Positions 8,351 to 17,294 of a DNA stretch of 44,295 nucleotides are shown piece by piece. Below the pieces are notes generated by a model, which saw only the letters and a list, made by a program, of their open reading frames with translations, was not told where the DNA came from and made no database searches. Made by a program: the position numbers and the translations under genes. Numbering within the stretch: the first letter of the stretch is position 1; each line of letters begins with the position of its first letter. The DNA lies in the NCBI RefSeq assembly GCF_000285295.1, contig NZ_CADP01000009.1, forward strand, positions 34,737-79,031. The letters run 5' to 3'. Origin of the DNA: Komagataeibacter europaeus LMG 18890 (GTDB lineage: Bacteria > Pseudomonadota > Alphaproteobacteria > Acetobacterales > Acetobacteraceae).

Positions 8351-11300
8351 CATCAACTGCCATGACGGGGGCGCAGGCCACCGGCGGGACTGCCGCGCCA
8401 CGGCAGATCCTGCTGCAGCAGGCACGCTTCTGGTTGCAGCAGCAGCAGTATGACAATGCCCGGCAGGCATTGCAGAACGCGCAGCGGATCGCGCCTGACT
8501 CTCCCGACGTGCTGGAGGTTCAGGGTGAATACCAGACGGCCATCGGCAACCGTGAAGCCGCAGCCGACACCCTGCGTCACCTGCAGCAGGTTGCACCGGG
8601 CAGTACGGCGGCAAACAGCCTGACCGACCTGCTGCATGAACGGTCAATCTCGACGGGCGACCTGTCGCAGGTGCGCGCCCTTGCCGCTTCTGGCCATAAC
8701 GAGCAGGCCGTGGCCGGGTACCAGAAGCTGTTCAATGGCGGAAAGCCACCCCATTCGCTGGCGGTGGAATATTACCAGACCATGGCTGGCGTGCCCGCCG
8801 ACTGGGATCAGGCACGGGCGGGACTGGCCAGCGTCGTGGCGGCTAATCCGCAGGATTACCGTGCCCAGCTCGCCTTTGCGCAGGCACTGACCTATAATAC
8901 CCCCACCCGTATGGAAGGTCTGGCGCGACTGAAGGACCTGGAGGGTTTCCGGGCCCAGGCGCCGGTTGAAGCCGCGGCGGCAGCCCAGTCCTATCGACAG
9001 ACACTGAACTGGCTGCCGGTCACGCCTGAGACGCAGCCGCTCATGCAGCAGTGGTTGGCGGCGCATCCCAATGATACGGCGCTGAAGGAACACATGCTTC
9101 ACCCCCCTGGTGGTCCGCCGGACAAGGCGGGCCTTGCACGCCAGGCAGGTTACCAGCAGCTGAACGCCGGTCGTCTTTCCGCAGCCGAGCAGTCCTTCCA
9201 GTCCGCACTGCAGATCAATGCGCATGATGCGGATTCGCTGGGCGGCATGGGTCTGGTCAGCATGCGTCAGGGCGATGCGGCGGAAGCGCGTCGTTATTTC
9301 CAGGAAGCGATGGCCGCCGATCCCAAGACGGCTGACCGCTGGCGTCCCGCGCTGGCCGGCATGGAAATCAGCGGTGACTATGCCGCCGTGCGGCAGATGA
9401 TCGCGGCGCATCAATATACCGAAGCCAAGCAGCGCCTGACGTCGCTGGCGCGTCAGCCGGGGCAGTTCACTGGCGCCACGCTGATGCTGGCGGACCTGCA
9501 GCGCACGACCGGGCAGATCGATGCGTCCGAACAGTCATATCGTTCCGTTCTCGCGCGCGATCCCAACAGTCAGCTGGCCCTGATGGGGCTGGCGCGGGTG
9601 GACATGGCGCAGGGCAATACGGCGGAAGCGCGTCAGCTGCTGTCACGCGTCGGACCACAATACGCCGAGCAGGTGGGCGAGATCGAGGTGACGGGCCTGA
9701 TGGCCGCGGCCTCGCACACATCGGATTCGGCACGCAAGGTATCCATCCTGCGTGAAGCCATGACGCAGGCGCCGCGCGATCCGTGGGTGCGCATCAACCT
9801 CGCCAATGCCCTGCAGCAGCAGGGTGACGTGGCGGAAGCCGGCCGTGTCATGCAGCCGATCCTGGCCAATCCGGTTACGGCGCAGGATCGTCAGGCAGGC
9901 ATCCTGTACACTTATGGCGCCGGCAACGATGCGGCGACCCGCCGCCTGCTGTCCGGGCTGTCGCCAGAGGATTATTCCCCGGCCATCCGTTCCATCGCCA
10001 CCGAAATGGAGATCAAGGAAGACCTGGCCAGCCGCCTGTCGATGGTGGCCAACCCGGTGCCCTTGATCCGGGAAGCCCTGTCCCCGCCTGACCCGACGGG
10101 TGCGCGTGGCGTGGCCGTGGCCGACCTGTTCCGCCAGCGCGGCGACATGCTCCATGCCCGCATGGCGCTGCGTATCGCCTCGACACGTACGATCGACCTG
10201 TCGCCGGACCAGCGTCTTGCCTACGCCACCGAGTATATGAAGATCAGCAACCCGGTTGCCGCCGCCCGCCTGCTTGCGCCCCTTGGCGATGGCAGCGGGA
10301 GCGGCATGGGCAATGCCCTGCCACCGGAACAGCAGCAGACCCTGCAGCAGTTGCGCATGGGCATTTCCGTGGCCCAGTCCGACCTGCTGAACCAGCGTGG
10401 CGATCAGGCGCAGGCGTACGATCAGCTGGCCCCCGCGTTGCGGGCGGATCCGGAGGCGACGGCGCCCAAACTGGCGCTGGCCCGTCTGTACAATGGTGAA
10501 GGCAAGGCAAGCAAGGCGCTGGAAATCGACCTTGCGGTGCTGCGCCACAATCCACAGGATCTCGATGCCCGGCAGGCTGCGGTGCAGGCTGCGGTCAATA
10601 GCGGTCACAAGAGCCTGGCGACCCGTCTGGCGATGGATGGCGTGCAGGAAAGCCCGATGGATGCCCGCGCATGGCTGAGCATGGCCGTGGCCGACCAGGC
10701 GGACGGACATGGCCACCGGACCATCGCGGACCTGCGCCGGGCCTACGACCTGCGCCTGCAGCAGGTCGAGGGATCCCGCATGGCGGCGGGCGCGGGTGCT
10801 GCCGGGGCCGAGCAGGATGCGCTTGCGCCGCCGTCCAGCAATCCCTTCCGCCACCATGGCTATGGTCGGCAGACGGAACTGGGCGCGCCGGTCACCGGTG
10901 GATCCTACAGCATGGAAGCGACCTCGCCCGAGGCATCGGACCAGATGCTGTCTTCCATTTCCGGGCAGATCAACACGCTGCGTGAAAACCTTGCCCCGTC
11001 CATTGACGGTGGCCTCGGGTTCCGGTCGCGTTCGGGCGAACACGGCATGGGTCGCCTGACGGAAGCCAATATCCCCATTGTCGGCCGTCTGCCGCTACAG
11101 GCGGGTGAGTCCAGCCTGACCTTCTCGATCACGCCAACCATGATCTGGTCGGGTGATCTTGATAGTGGTTCAGTCTATGACGTGCCCCGGTTTGGCACCG
11201 ACATGGCGACACAGGCGTGGAACCAGTACGTCAATTACATGAACCGCAACAACCAGGGTTCCACCAGCCGTTACAAATCCCAGCTTGTAAAGGGTGGGGA

Positions 11301-12115
11301 AGGCGAAGCCGGCTTTGCACCTGATGTACAGTTCGGCAATAGCTGGGTGCGGGCCGATGTCGGTGCGTCACCGATCGGCTTCCCCATCACCAACGTGCTG
11401 GGTGGGGTCGAGTTCTCGCCACGTGTCGGGCCTGTGACATTCCGCGTCAGCGCCGAACGCCGTTCGATTACCAACAGCGTCCTGTCCTATGGCGGCATGC
11501 GTGATCCGAACTACTATTCCGCCATCGGGCGCTATGCCCGCAGCCTGTACGGCAAGGAACTGGCCTCGCAGTGGAGCCAGGAATGGGGTGGCGTCGTCAC
11601 CAACCATTTCCATGGCCAGGTCGAGGCGACGCTGGGCAATACCATCGTGTATGGTGGCGGTGGCTATGCGATCCAGACCGGCAAGAACGTGCGGCGCAAC
11701 AGCGAGCGTGAAGCCGGCATCGGCGTCAATACGCTGGTGTGGCATAACGCCAACATGCTGGTGCGGATCGGTGTCAGCCTGACCTACTTCGGTTATGGGA
11801 ACAACCAGGATTTCTATACCTACGGACAGGGTGGCTACTTCTCGCCACAGTCCTATTACGCGGCCACCGTTCCGATCCGTTATGCCGGCCAGCACAAGCG
11901 GCTTGACTGGGACGTGAATGCTTCCGTGGGCTATCAGGTCTTCCACGAACATTCGTCGCCGTTCTTCCCCACGTCTTCGCTGCTGCAGTCGGGTGCGCAG
12001 TATGTGGCTAATAATTACGTGACGAATGCGACAAGTTCTGATTATCTCTCACAGGAAACGGTAAATAGCGCCTATTATCCCGGGGACAGTGTTGCTAGTC
12101 TTACGGGTGGCTTTA

Positions 12116-12128
12116 ATGCTAGGGTATC
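12116..12128 (+). other. Frameshift 2 in bcsC: small indel before the last barrel strands
   Basis: The first frame reads GGFNARVSVYP and stops. The frame starting at 12125 reads YRFTHNLRLDLSGRW and continues to the family C-terminus. Joining after GGFNAR requires a net loss whose length is 2 modulo 3. It would be 5 bases if the ancestor read ARVGYRF. No homopolymer is present at the site. Confidence 0.82.
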
Positions 12129-12237
12129 GGTTTACCCATAATCTTCGTCTTGATCTGTCGGGGCGCTGGCAGAAGGCCGGTAACTGGACTGAAAGCGGCG
12201 CCATGATTTCCGCACACTATCTTATTATGGACCAGTA

Positions 12238-12708
12238 ATGACAACTTTCAACGCAAAACCGGACTTCTCGCTTTTTCTGCAGGCCCTGTCATGGGAAATT
12301 GACGATCAGGCCGGGATCGAGGTCAGGAATGACCTGTTGCGGGAGGTCGGCCGCGGAATGGCTGGTCGTCTGCAGCCGCCCCTGTGCAACACCATCCACC
12401 AGTTGCAGATCGAACTGAATGCCCTGCTGGGCATGATCAACTGGGGCTATGTGAAGCTGGAACTGCTGGCGGAAGAGCAGGCCATGCGCATCGTGCATGA
12501 AGACCTGCCGCAGGTCGGCAGCGCGGGTGAGCCGTCGGGCACATGGCTGGCCCCGGTGCTGGAAGGCCTGTATGGCCGCTGGATCACGTCGCAGCCCGGT
12601 GCGTTTGGTGATTATGTTGTCAGCCGCGACGTCGATGCGGAAGACCTGAACTCCGTCCCGACCCAGACTGTCATTCTGTACATGCGCACCCGCAGCAACA
12701 GCAACTGA
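12238..12708 (+). CDS. bcsD: Cellulose synthase subunit D (BcsD)
   Basis: BcsD forms a periplasmic ring-like octamer that groups glucan chains into ordered ribbons and is typical of Komagataeibacter-type operons. The 156-residue protein has the usual length and family blocks near its start (LQALSWEIDDQAGIEVR) and in the middle (ALLGMINWGYVKLEL), plus the C-terminal QTVILYMRTRS. The ATG overlaps the last base of the true bcsC stop (TAATG), so its translation was probably coupled to bcsC. With bcsC frameshifted, ribosomes now terminate about 100 bases upstream, which may lower BcsD synthesis. A hairpin terminator follows. Confidence 0.96.
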   Translation: MTTFNAKPDFSLFLQALSWEIDDQAGIEVRNDLLREVGRGMAGRLQPPLCNTIHQLQIELNALLGMINWGYVKLELLAEEQAMRIVHEDLPQVGSAGEPSGTWLAPVLEGLYGRWITSQPGAFGDYVVSRDVDAEDLNSVPTQTVILYMRTRSNSN

Positions 12709-12736
12709 CCTGAACTGCCCGGCCGCTTTTGCCGAT

Positions 12737-12783
12737 AACCCCGCCCGCAGGCATGTATATGACCTGCTGGTGGGGTTTTTTTT
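12737..12783 (+). terminator. Rho-independent terminator after bcsD
   Basis: aaccccgcccgcagg pairs with cctgctggtggggtt, with one wobble and one mismatch, around an 11-base loop. It is followed directly by a run of T. It separates bcsD from bglX, which then probably has its own promoter. Confidence 0.8.
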
Positions 12784-12930
12784 ACACCTGTTGCCCCAAT
12801 TTCCAGTCCCGCCTTGCGCCAGATCATGCGGATTGGGGATAGAGTGTTTCAGTAATATTGCCGTAGCCGGCAGATGGGACCGCCTGGCCCGCGTCGCCGC
12901 TACCCCGATCATCAAGGAGGAGCCTGCCGC

Positions 12931-15135
12931 ATGAAATTGTCCCGCAAGATATTCCTGCTGTCTGCCGTGGCGTGCAGCATGATGGTGGCGCACGGTGCCG
13001 CGCATGCCCATGCCGCGAAAGGCCCGACCGACCCGGCGGATGAAAGGGCGCGGCAGGTACTCGCGCATATGAGCCTGCAAGACAAGATGTCCCTGCTGTT
13101 CAGCGTGGATGGCGGCGGGTTCAATGGCAGTGTCGCCCCTCCGGGCGGGCTTGGCTCGGCGGCGTACCTGCGCGCGCCTGCGGGGTCGGGCCTGCCTGAC
13201 CTGCAGATTTCCGATGCGGGGCTTGGTATCCGTAATCCGGCGCATATCCGCAAGGATGGTGCGGCGGTTTCCCTGCCATCGGGCCTGTCCACCGCCAGTT
13301 CGTGGGATGTGGACATGGCGCGTGAGGCCGGGGCCATGATCGGTCGTGAAGCGTGGCAGAGCGGTTTCAACGTCCTGCTGGGCGGTGGGGCCGACCTGAC
13401 CCGTGACCCGCGCGGTGGCCGCAATTTCGAATATGCGGGCGAGGATCCGCTGCAGACTGGCCGCATGGTCGGCAGCACCATTGCGGGCGTGCAGTCACAG
13501 CACGTGATTTCCACCCTCAAGCATTATGCGATGAATGACCTTGAAACATCGCGCATGACCATGAGTGCCGATATCGACCACGTCGCCATGCGCGAAAGCG
13601 ACCTGCTGGGGTTCGAGATCGCCATGGAAACCGGGCACCCCGGTTCCGTCATGTGTTCGTATAACCGCGTCAATGACCTGTATGCGTGCGAAAACCCGTA
13701 CCTGCTGACCAGGACGATGAAGCAGGACTGGCATTATCCCGGCTTCGTCATGTCCGACTGGGGCGCGACCCATTCCTCCGCTCGTGCGGCGCTGGCCGGG
13801 CTGGACCAGGAATCCGCGGGGGACCATGCCGATGCACGCCCCTATTTCCAGACGCTGCTGGCGGCGGATGTGAAGGCAGGCCGTGTGCCGCAGTCGCGTA
13901 TTGATGACATGGCGCAGCGGATTGTCCGCTCCCTGTTCGCGCAGGGGCTGGTTGACCATCCGCCCGTGCGGGCCCCGCTGGATGTGGTGACCGATACCCT
14001 TGTCGCCCAGCGTGATGAGGAAGAAGGCGCGGTTCTGCTGCGTAACGAGGGCAATGTCCTGCCGCTTGCCACCACCGCCCGCATCGCGGTCATTGGTGGC
14101 CATGCGGATGTGGGCGTGATTTCGGGGGGCGGTTCCAGTCAGGTCGATCCCATCGGGGGCGAAGTGGTCAAGGGACCGGGCAAGAAGGACTGGCCGGGCG
14201 ATCCGGTGTATTTCCCGTCTTCCCCGCTCAGGGCCATGCGGGCCGAAGCCCCGGCCGCCCATATCACCTATGATCCGGGCACGAATATCGCCGCCGCCGT
14301 CCGTGCCGCCCGCGCGGCCGATGTGGCCGTCGTGTATGCAACGCAGTTCACCTTTGAGGGGATGGACGCGCCGAACATGCACCTTGATGGCAATGCCGAT
14401 GCCCTGATTGCCGCTGTCGCCGCCGCCAACCCGCACACTGTCGTGGTCATGGAAACCGGCGACCCGGTGCTGATGCCGTGGAACAGCAGCGTAGCGGGCG
14501 TGCTGGAGGCATGGTTCCCCGGTTCCGGCGGTGGGACCGCCCTCGCCCGGCTGCTGTTTGGCAAGGTCGCGCCATCGGGTCATCTGACCATGACCTTCCC
14601 GCAGGCTGAATCCCAGCTGGCCCATCCCGATATCGCGGGCGTGAACGCGAACAACGTGTTCGAAATGCAGTTCCACACCGATCAGGAACTGGTTTACGAC
14701 GAAGGCAGCGATGTCGGTTACCGCTGGTTCGACCGCAATCACCTCAAGCCGCTCTATCCGTTCGGCCATGGCCTGACCTACACCACCTTTGCGACCGATG
14801 GGCTGGTGGCGGGGTATCACCACAAGCAGCTGACGGTGACGTTCAACGTGCGCAACACCGGCACGCGTCCCGGCGTGGACGTGCCGCAGGTCTATGTCGG
14901 CCTGCCCGATGGGGGGGCGCGCAGGCTGGCGGGCTGGCAGCGCGTGAAGCTGGCGCCGGGTGAAAGCCGTCAGGTCTCGGTGCAGGTTGATCCGCGGCTG
15001 CTGGCTCATTTTGATGGCAGGCATGACCGGTGGGACATCCCTTCGGGCCGCTTCCGGGTCTGGCTGGGTACGTCAGCCGTGGATGACAGCCAGCAGGTTA
15101 CGGTGCATGTGCATGGGCGGACCATGGCGCCGTGA
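12931..15135 (+). CDS. bglX: Beta-glucosidase BglX/BglAx, GH3
   Basis: A periplasmic or secreted GH3 enzyme that hydrolyses cello-oligosaccharides and gentiobiose, and the usual last member of the cellulose cluster. ATG 12931 is preceded by a strong AAGGAGG at about 12914 and gives a signal peptide (MKLSRKIFLLSAVACSMMVAHG, with A-rich cleavage near AHA). Length is 734 residues, normal for GH3 with a C-terminal fibronectin-III-like domain. Motifs are DPRGGRNFEYAGEDP (substrate arginine and glutamate), LKHYAMND with Lys-His at 197-198, and VMSDWGA with nucleophile Asp at about 276. The second domain carries GGHADVGVISGGGSSQV, and the last ~110 residues form the FN3-like domain. A terminator separates it from bcsD. 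The next gene overlaps its stop. Confidence 0.95.
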   Translation: MKLSRKIFLLSAVACSMMVAHGAAHAHAAKGPTDPADERARQVLAHMSLQDKMSLLFSVDGGGFNGSVAPPGGLGSAAYLRAPAGSGLPDLQISDAGLGIRNPAHIRKDGAAVSLPSGLSTASSWDVDMAREAGAMIGREAWQSGFNVLLGGGADLTRDPRGGRNFEYAGEDPLQTGRMVGSTIAGVQSQHVISTLKHYAMNDLETSRMTMSADIDHVAMRESDLLGFEIAMETGHPGSVMCSYNRVNDLYACENPYLLTRTMKQDWHYPGFVMSDWGATHSSARAALAGLDQESAGDHADARPYFQTLLAADVKAGRVPQSRIDDMAQRIVRSLFAQGLVDHPPVRAPLDVVTDTLVAQRDEEEGAVLLRNEGNVLPLATTARIAVIGGHADVGVISGGGSSQVDPIGGEVVKGPGKKDWPGDPVYFPSSPLRAMRAEAPAAHITYDPGTNIAAAVRAARAADVAVVYATQFTFEGMDAPNMHLDGNADALIAAVAAANPHTVVVMETGDPVLMPWNSSVAGVLEAWFPGSGGGTALARLLFGKVAPSGHLTMTFPQAESQLAHPDIAGVNANNVFEMQFHTDQELVYDEGSDVGYRWFDRNHLKPLYPFGHGLTYTTFATDGLVAGYHHKQLTVTFNVRNTGTRPGVDVPQVYVGLPDGGARRLAGWQRVKLAPGESRQVSVQVDPRLLAHFDGRHDRWDIPSGRFRVWLGTSAVDDSQQVTVHVHGRTMAP

Positions 15136-15821
15136 AGCGACGCAGCATGGGCAGGGGCCGGTTTGTGGCGGCGATAATCGTGGGGGCTGGCCTGTTCAAT
15201 GCCGGTTATGCCCGGGCGGATGGCCTGTCCTGGCCTGATACCCCGTCCGGGCGGGCGAACCTGCTGACAGTCGTGCAGGCACTGGAAAAGACGCTGCGGA
15301 CCCACGCCAGCGCCACACTGGCGCTGGAAGACTGGTGCGCCACCCACCATATGGCCGCCCGCCCCGTGGTGGTGGCGCAGAAGGCGCCCCTGCCGCAGCC
15401 TGACCCGGTGCCCGCGCAGGTGCGGGCCGATCTGGGCATAGGCGCCACGCAGGCGGTGCGGCACCGGCGGGTCCGGCTGACCTGCGGCACGCATGTGCTT
15501 TCGGTTGCGGATAACTGGTATGTGCCTGATCTGCTGACGCCGGAAATGAACGCTACGCTGGAAAATACGGACACAGCCTTTGGCCATGTCGTGGCACCGC
15601 TGCATTTCACCCGTGAGCGGCTGCAGCTTGCCCCGTTATGGGCGCCATGGCCCGGCCCGTTGTTCGGGGCGGCCAGCGGGCGGGTCGTGGCGCCGGCCAC
15701 GATCATGCGCCAGCGCGCGGTGCTGCGCGACGGGCAGGGCCGTCCGTTTAGCGAGGTGATGGAAATCTATACGGACCAGAACCTCGATTTCACGCCATCG
15801 CCGGATGGTGGCGGGCCGTAG
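15132..15821 (+). CDS. Exported protein resembling chorismate lyase (UbiC/UTRA-fold)
   Basis: The GTG at 15132 overlaps the bglX stop codon (GTGA), so the two are translationally coupled. ATG 15147 is an alternative start. The N-terminus MGRGRFVAAIIVGAGLFNAGYARADG is a convincing signal peptide. The rest resembles the chorismate-lyase-like fold: an N-terminal helix with LEDWCATHH, then LENTDTAFGHVVAPLHFTR, and near the C-terminus an Arg-rich strand with RQRAVLRDGQGRPFSEVMEIY, recalling the R...G.P..V.E.F block of UbiC. The family match is my reading and is uncertain. UbiC is normally cytoplasmic, so an exported relative beside a beta-glucosidase is odd. Its function is unknown. Confidence 0.75.
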   Translation: MKRRSMGRGRFVAAIIVGAGLFNAGYARADGLSWPDTPSGRANLLTVVQALEKTLRTHASATLALEDWCATHHMAARPVVVAQKAPLPQPDPVPAQVRADLGIGATQAVRHRRVRLTCGTHVLSVADNWYVPDLLTPEMNATLENTDTAFGHVVAPLHFTRERLQLAPLWAPWPGPLFGAASGRVVAPATIMRQRAVLRDGQGRPFSEVMEIYTDQNLDFTPSPDGGGP

Positions 15822-15841
15822 GGCACCCGAAAACTTTTATT
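15822..15841 (+). repeat. REP-like element fragment (copy G, one end only)
   Basis: ggcacccgaaaacttttatt follows the preceding stop codon directly. It matches the right-hand end of the dispersed palindromic element seen complete at 38489-38572 (gcacccaaaaacttttatt). No hairpin is left. Confidence 0.6.
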
Positions 15842-15901
15842 CCTTATCATGCCTGCCATTTGCGGTCTGGCGGCAGGGGCGTTACGCCGGGGCATGAGAT
15901 C

Positions 15902-16381
15902 ATGACCGGAGCCAGAACCACCATGACAGATTTGCGCGATCCCGGCACGCCTGCCGCAACCGTGCGGCGACTGCTGGACCTGCAACCTCATCCCGAAGGC
16001 GGCAGCTACCGCGAGATATGGCGTGACGCATCCGCTGATGGCCCGCGTGGCGCGGTCTCGACCATCACGTTCCTGCTGGCGGAAGGGGAACGTTCGCACT
16101 GGCACCGGGTTGATGCAGCGGAAATCTGGTGCTGGCAGGGCGGTAGCCCGCTGCTGCTTGAAATCGCGGCGGGGCAGGGCGCGCCTGTTGAGCGGATCGT
16201 GCTGGGGCCGCTGCCCGCGCAGGGGCAGGTGCTGCAGGCGGTGGTGCCACCGGGCGCATGGCAGGCGGCGGCCAGCCAGGGGGCATGGAGCCTCATGGGC
16301 TGTCAGGTCGCGCCCGCTTTTGTCTTCAGCCAGTTTGAACTGGCCCCGCCCGGCTGGTCACCCGAAGGAGAAAATGCATGA
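15902..16381 (+). CDS. Cupin-superfamily protein, DUF985 type
   Basis: A single-domain cupin of about 150-160 residues. Starts at ATG 15902 or ATG 15923 are both possible. Recognisable DUF985 features are LDLQPHPEGGSYREIWRD at the N-terminus, then TITFLLAEGERSHWHRVDAAEIWCW with the metal- or ligand-binding His positions, and the VVPPGAWQAA strand. Members of this family have cupin structures but no settled reaction; sugar-nucleotide or small-ligand binding has been proposed. The gene overlaps the following NUDIX gene by four bases (ATGA), so the two proteins are probably made together and may act on related substrates. Confidence 0.85.
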   Translation: MTGARTTMTDLRDPGTPAATVRRLLDLQPHPEGGSYREIWRDASADGPRGAVSTITFLLAEGERSHWHRVDAAEIWCWQGGSPLLLEIAAGQGAPVERIVLGPLPAQGQVLQAVVPPGAWQAAASQGAWSLMGCQVAPAFVFSQFELAPPGWSPEGENA

Positions 16382-17007
16382 CAACCCCGCAATGGCTGAT
16401 CTGGGCCCGTGACCTGCAGGCGCTGGCGCAAAGTGGCCTGACCTATGCCGAAAGCCCGTTCGACCGTGAACGTTATGAAAGCATACGGCAGATCGCAGCC
16501 GACATGATGGCCGCAGGCAGTGATGCCGACATGACGCGCGTGCTGGATCTGTTCAGCCAGCAGGACGGTTATGCCACGCCAAAGGTGACAGTGCGGGCCG
16601 CCGTGTTTGATGACCGCCAGCGGATCATGCTGGTGCGTGAAGTACTGGACCATGACCGTTGGACCCTTCCCGGCGGCTGGGCGGATGTGAACCTCAGTCC
16701 GGTGGAAAACACGGTCAAGGAAGTGCGCGAGGAAAGCGGATATGATGTCCGTGTGACCAAGCTTGCCGCCGTATGGGACCGTGACCGGCAGGGCCATCCA
16801 TCCGCGCCGTTTTCATGCCACACGCTGTATTTCATATGCGCGCTGACTGGTGGACAGGCACGGACCAGCGTCGAGACATCCGAAATCGGCTGGTTTGGCC
16901 CCGATGAAATTCCTACGGACCTGTCCATGGGCCGCGTCCTGCCCCACCAGATCGCGCGTATGTTCGACCATGTCCGCGATCCGGCCCTGCCGACGGATTT
17001 TGATTGA
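16378..17007 (+). CDS. NUDIX hydrolase with N-terminal helper domain
   Basis: A 209-residue protein. Residues 1-60 form a helical N-terminal domain (WLIWARDLQALAQSGLTY), as in NUDIX enzymes of the Nudix_N_2 type. The NUDIX fold starts near TPKVTVRAAVFDD. The NUDIX box reads GGWADVNLSPVENTVKEVREESGY. The catalytic EVREE part is intact, while the first Glu of the textbook GX5E pattern is Leu, which also occurs in this subgroup. Likely substrates are nucleoside-diphosphate derivatives such as ADP-ribose, but the sequence does not decide. The ATG overlaps the cupin stop. Confidence 0.9.
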   Translation: MTTPQWLIWARDLQALAQSGLTYAESPFDRERYESIRQIAADMMAAGSDADMTRVLDLFSQQDGYATPKVTVRAAVFDDRQRIMLVREVLDHDRWTLPGGWADVNLSPVENTVKEVREESGYDVRVTKLAAVWDRDRQGHPSAPFSCHTLYFICALTGGQARTSVETSEIGWFGPDEIPTDLSMGRVLPHQIARMFDHVRDPALPTDFD

Positions 17008-17044
17008 AAGCGGGTTTTGAAATAACGGATTGACAGGAAATGAG

Positions 17045-17125
17045 AAAAGTTTCCGGGTGCCACCTGTTTTCCAAAAGGCGGCGTTTCCCGAAGCTTTCTG
17101 AAAAAAGCTTCGCCAAGAACTTTTC
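17045..17125 (+). repeat. REP-like palindromic element, complete (copy A)
   Basis: Flanked by aaaagtttccgg and ccaagaacttttc, the element holds two hairpins in series: gtgccacctgttttccaaaaggcggc and gaagctttctgaaaaaagcttc. It lies 38 bases after the NUDIX stop. The same arrangement recurs at several other gene ends in the window. Confidence 0.75.
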
Positions 17126-17294
17126 CTGATTGCCCGATGTTTCCCGGCCTGATTTTTCAAATGACCTTTTACAGGCGGGATACAGAAACGCTCTCCATTT
17201 CCTCCTGCACGCAGGCCATTGAAAACGCCGCGAAGATTTCCATATTCATTACAAATTGAAACCTGACCATATTTTCATGAACAAAGGACCGGCA

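Larger units (their letters stand above)
8252..12238 (+). pseudogene. bcsC: Cellulose export channel BcsC, disrupted by two frameshifts
   Basis: BcsC has periplasmic TPR repeats and a C-terminal outer-membrane beta-barrel through which cellulose leaves the cell. The native start is ATG 8252, giving the signal peptide MSRRYVFSLSAGLLASSCMG...VARAQ. That frame stops at 8363-8365. The mature protein lies in another frame, open from before ATG 8362 to TAA 12139-12141 (1259 residues from that ATG). TPR repeats cover about the first 870 residues and the BcsC barrel domain starts near base 11015. At about 12125 the frame shifts again. The last 37 residues of the barrel, from YRFTHNLRLDLSG to HYLIMDQ, are encoded in the third frame and end at 12236-12238, overlapping the bcsD start by one base. 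As written, the product lacks both a signal peptide and the terminal beta-strand. Neighbouring bcs genes are intact. True mutation and sequence error cannot be separated here. Confidence 0.88.
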
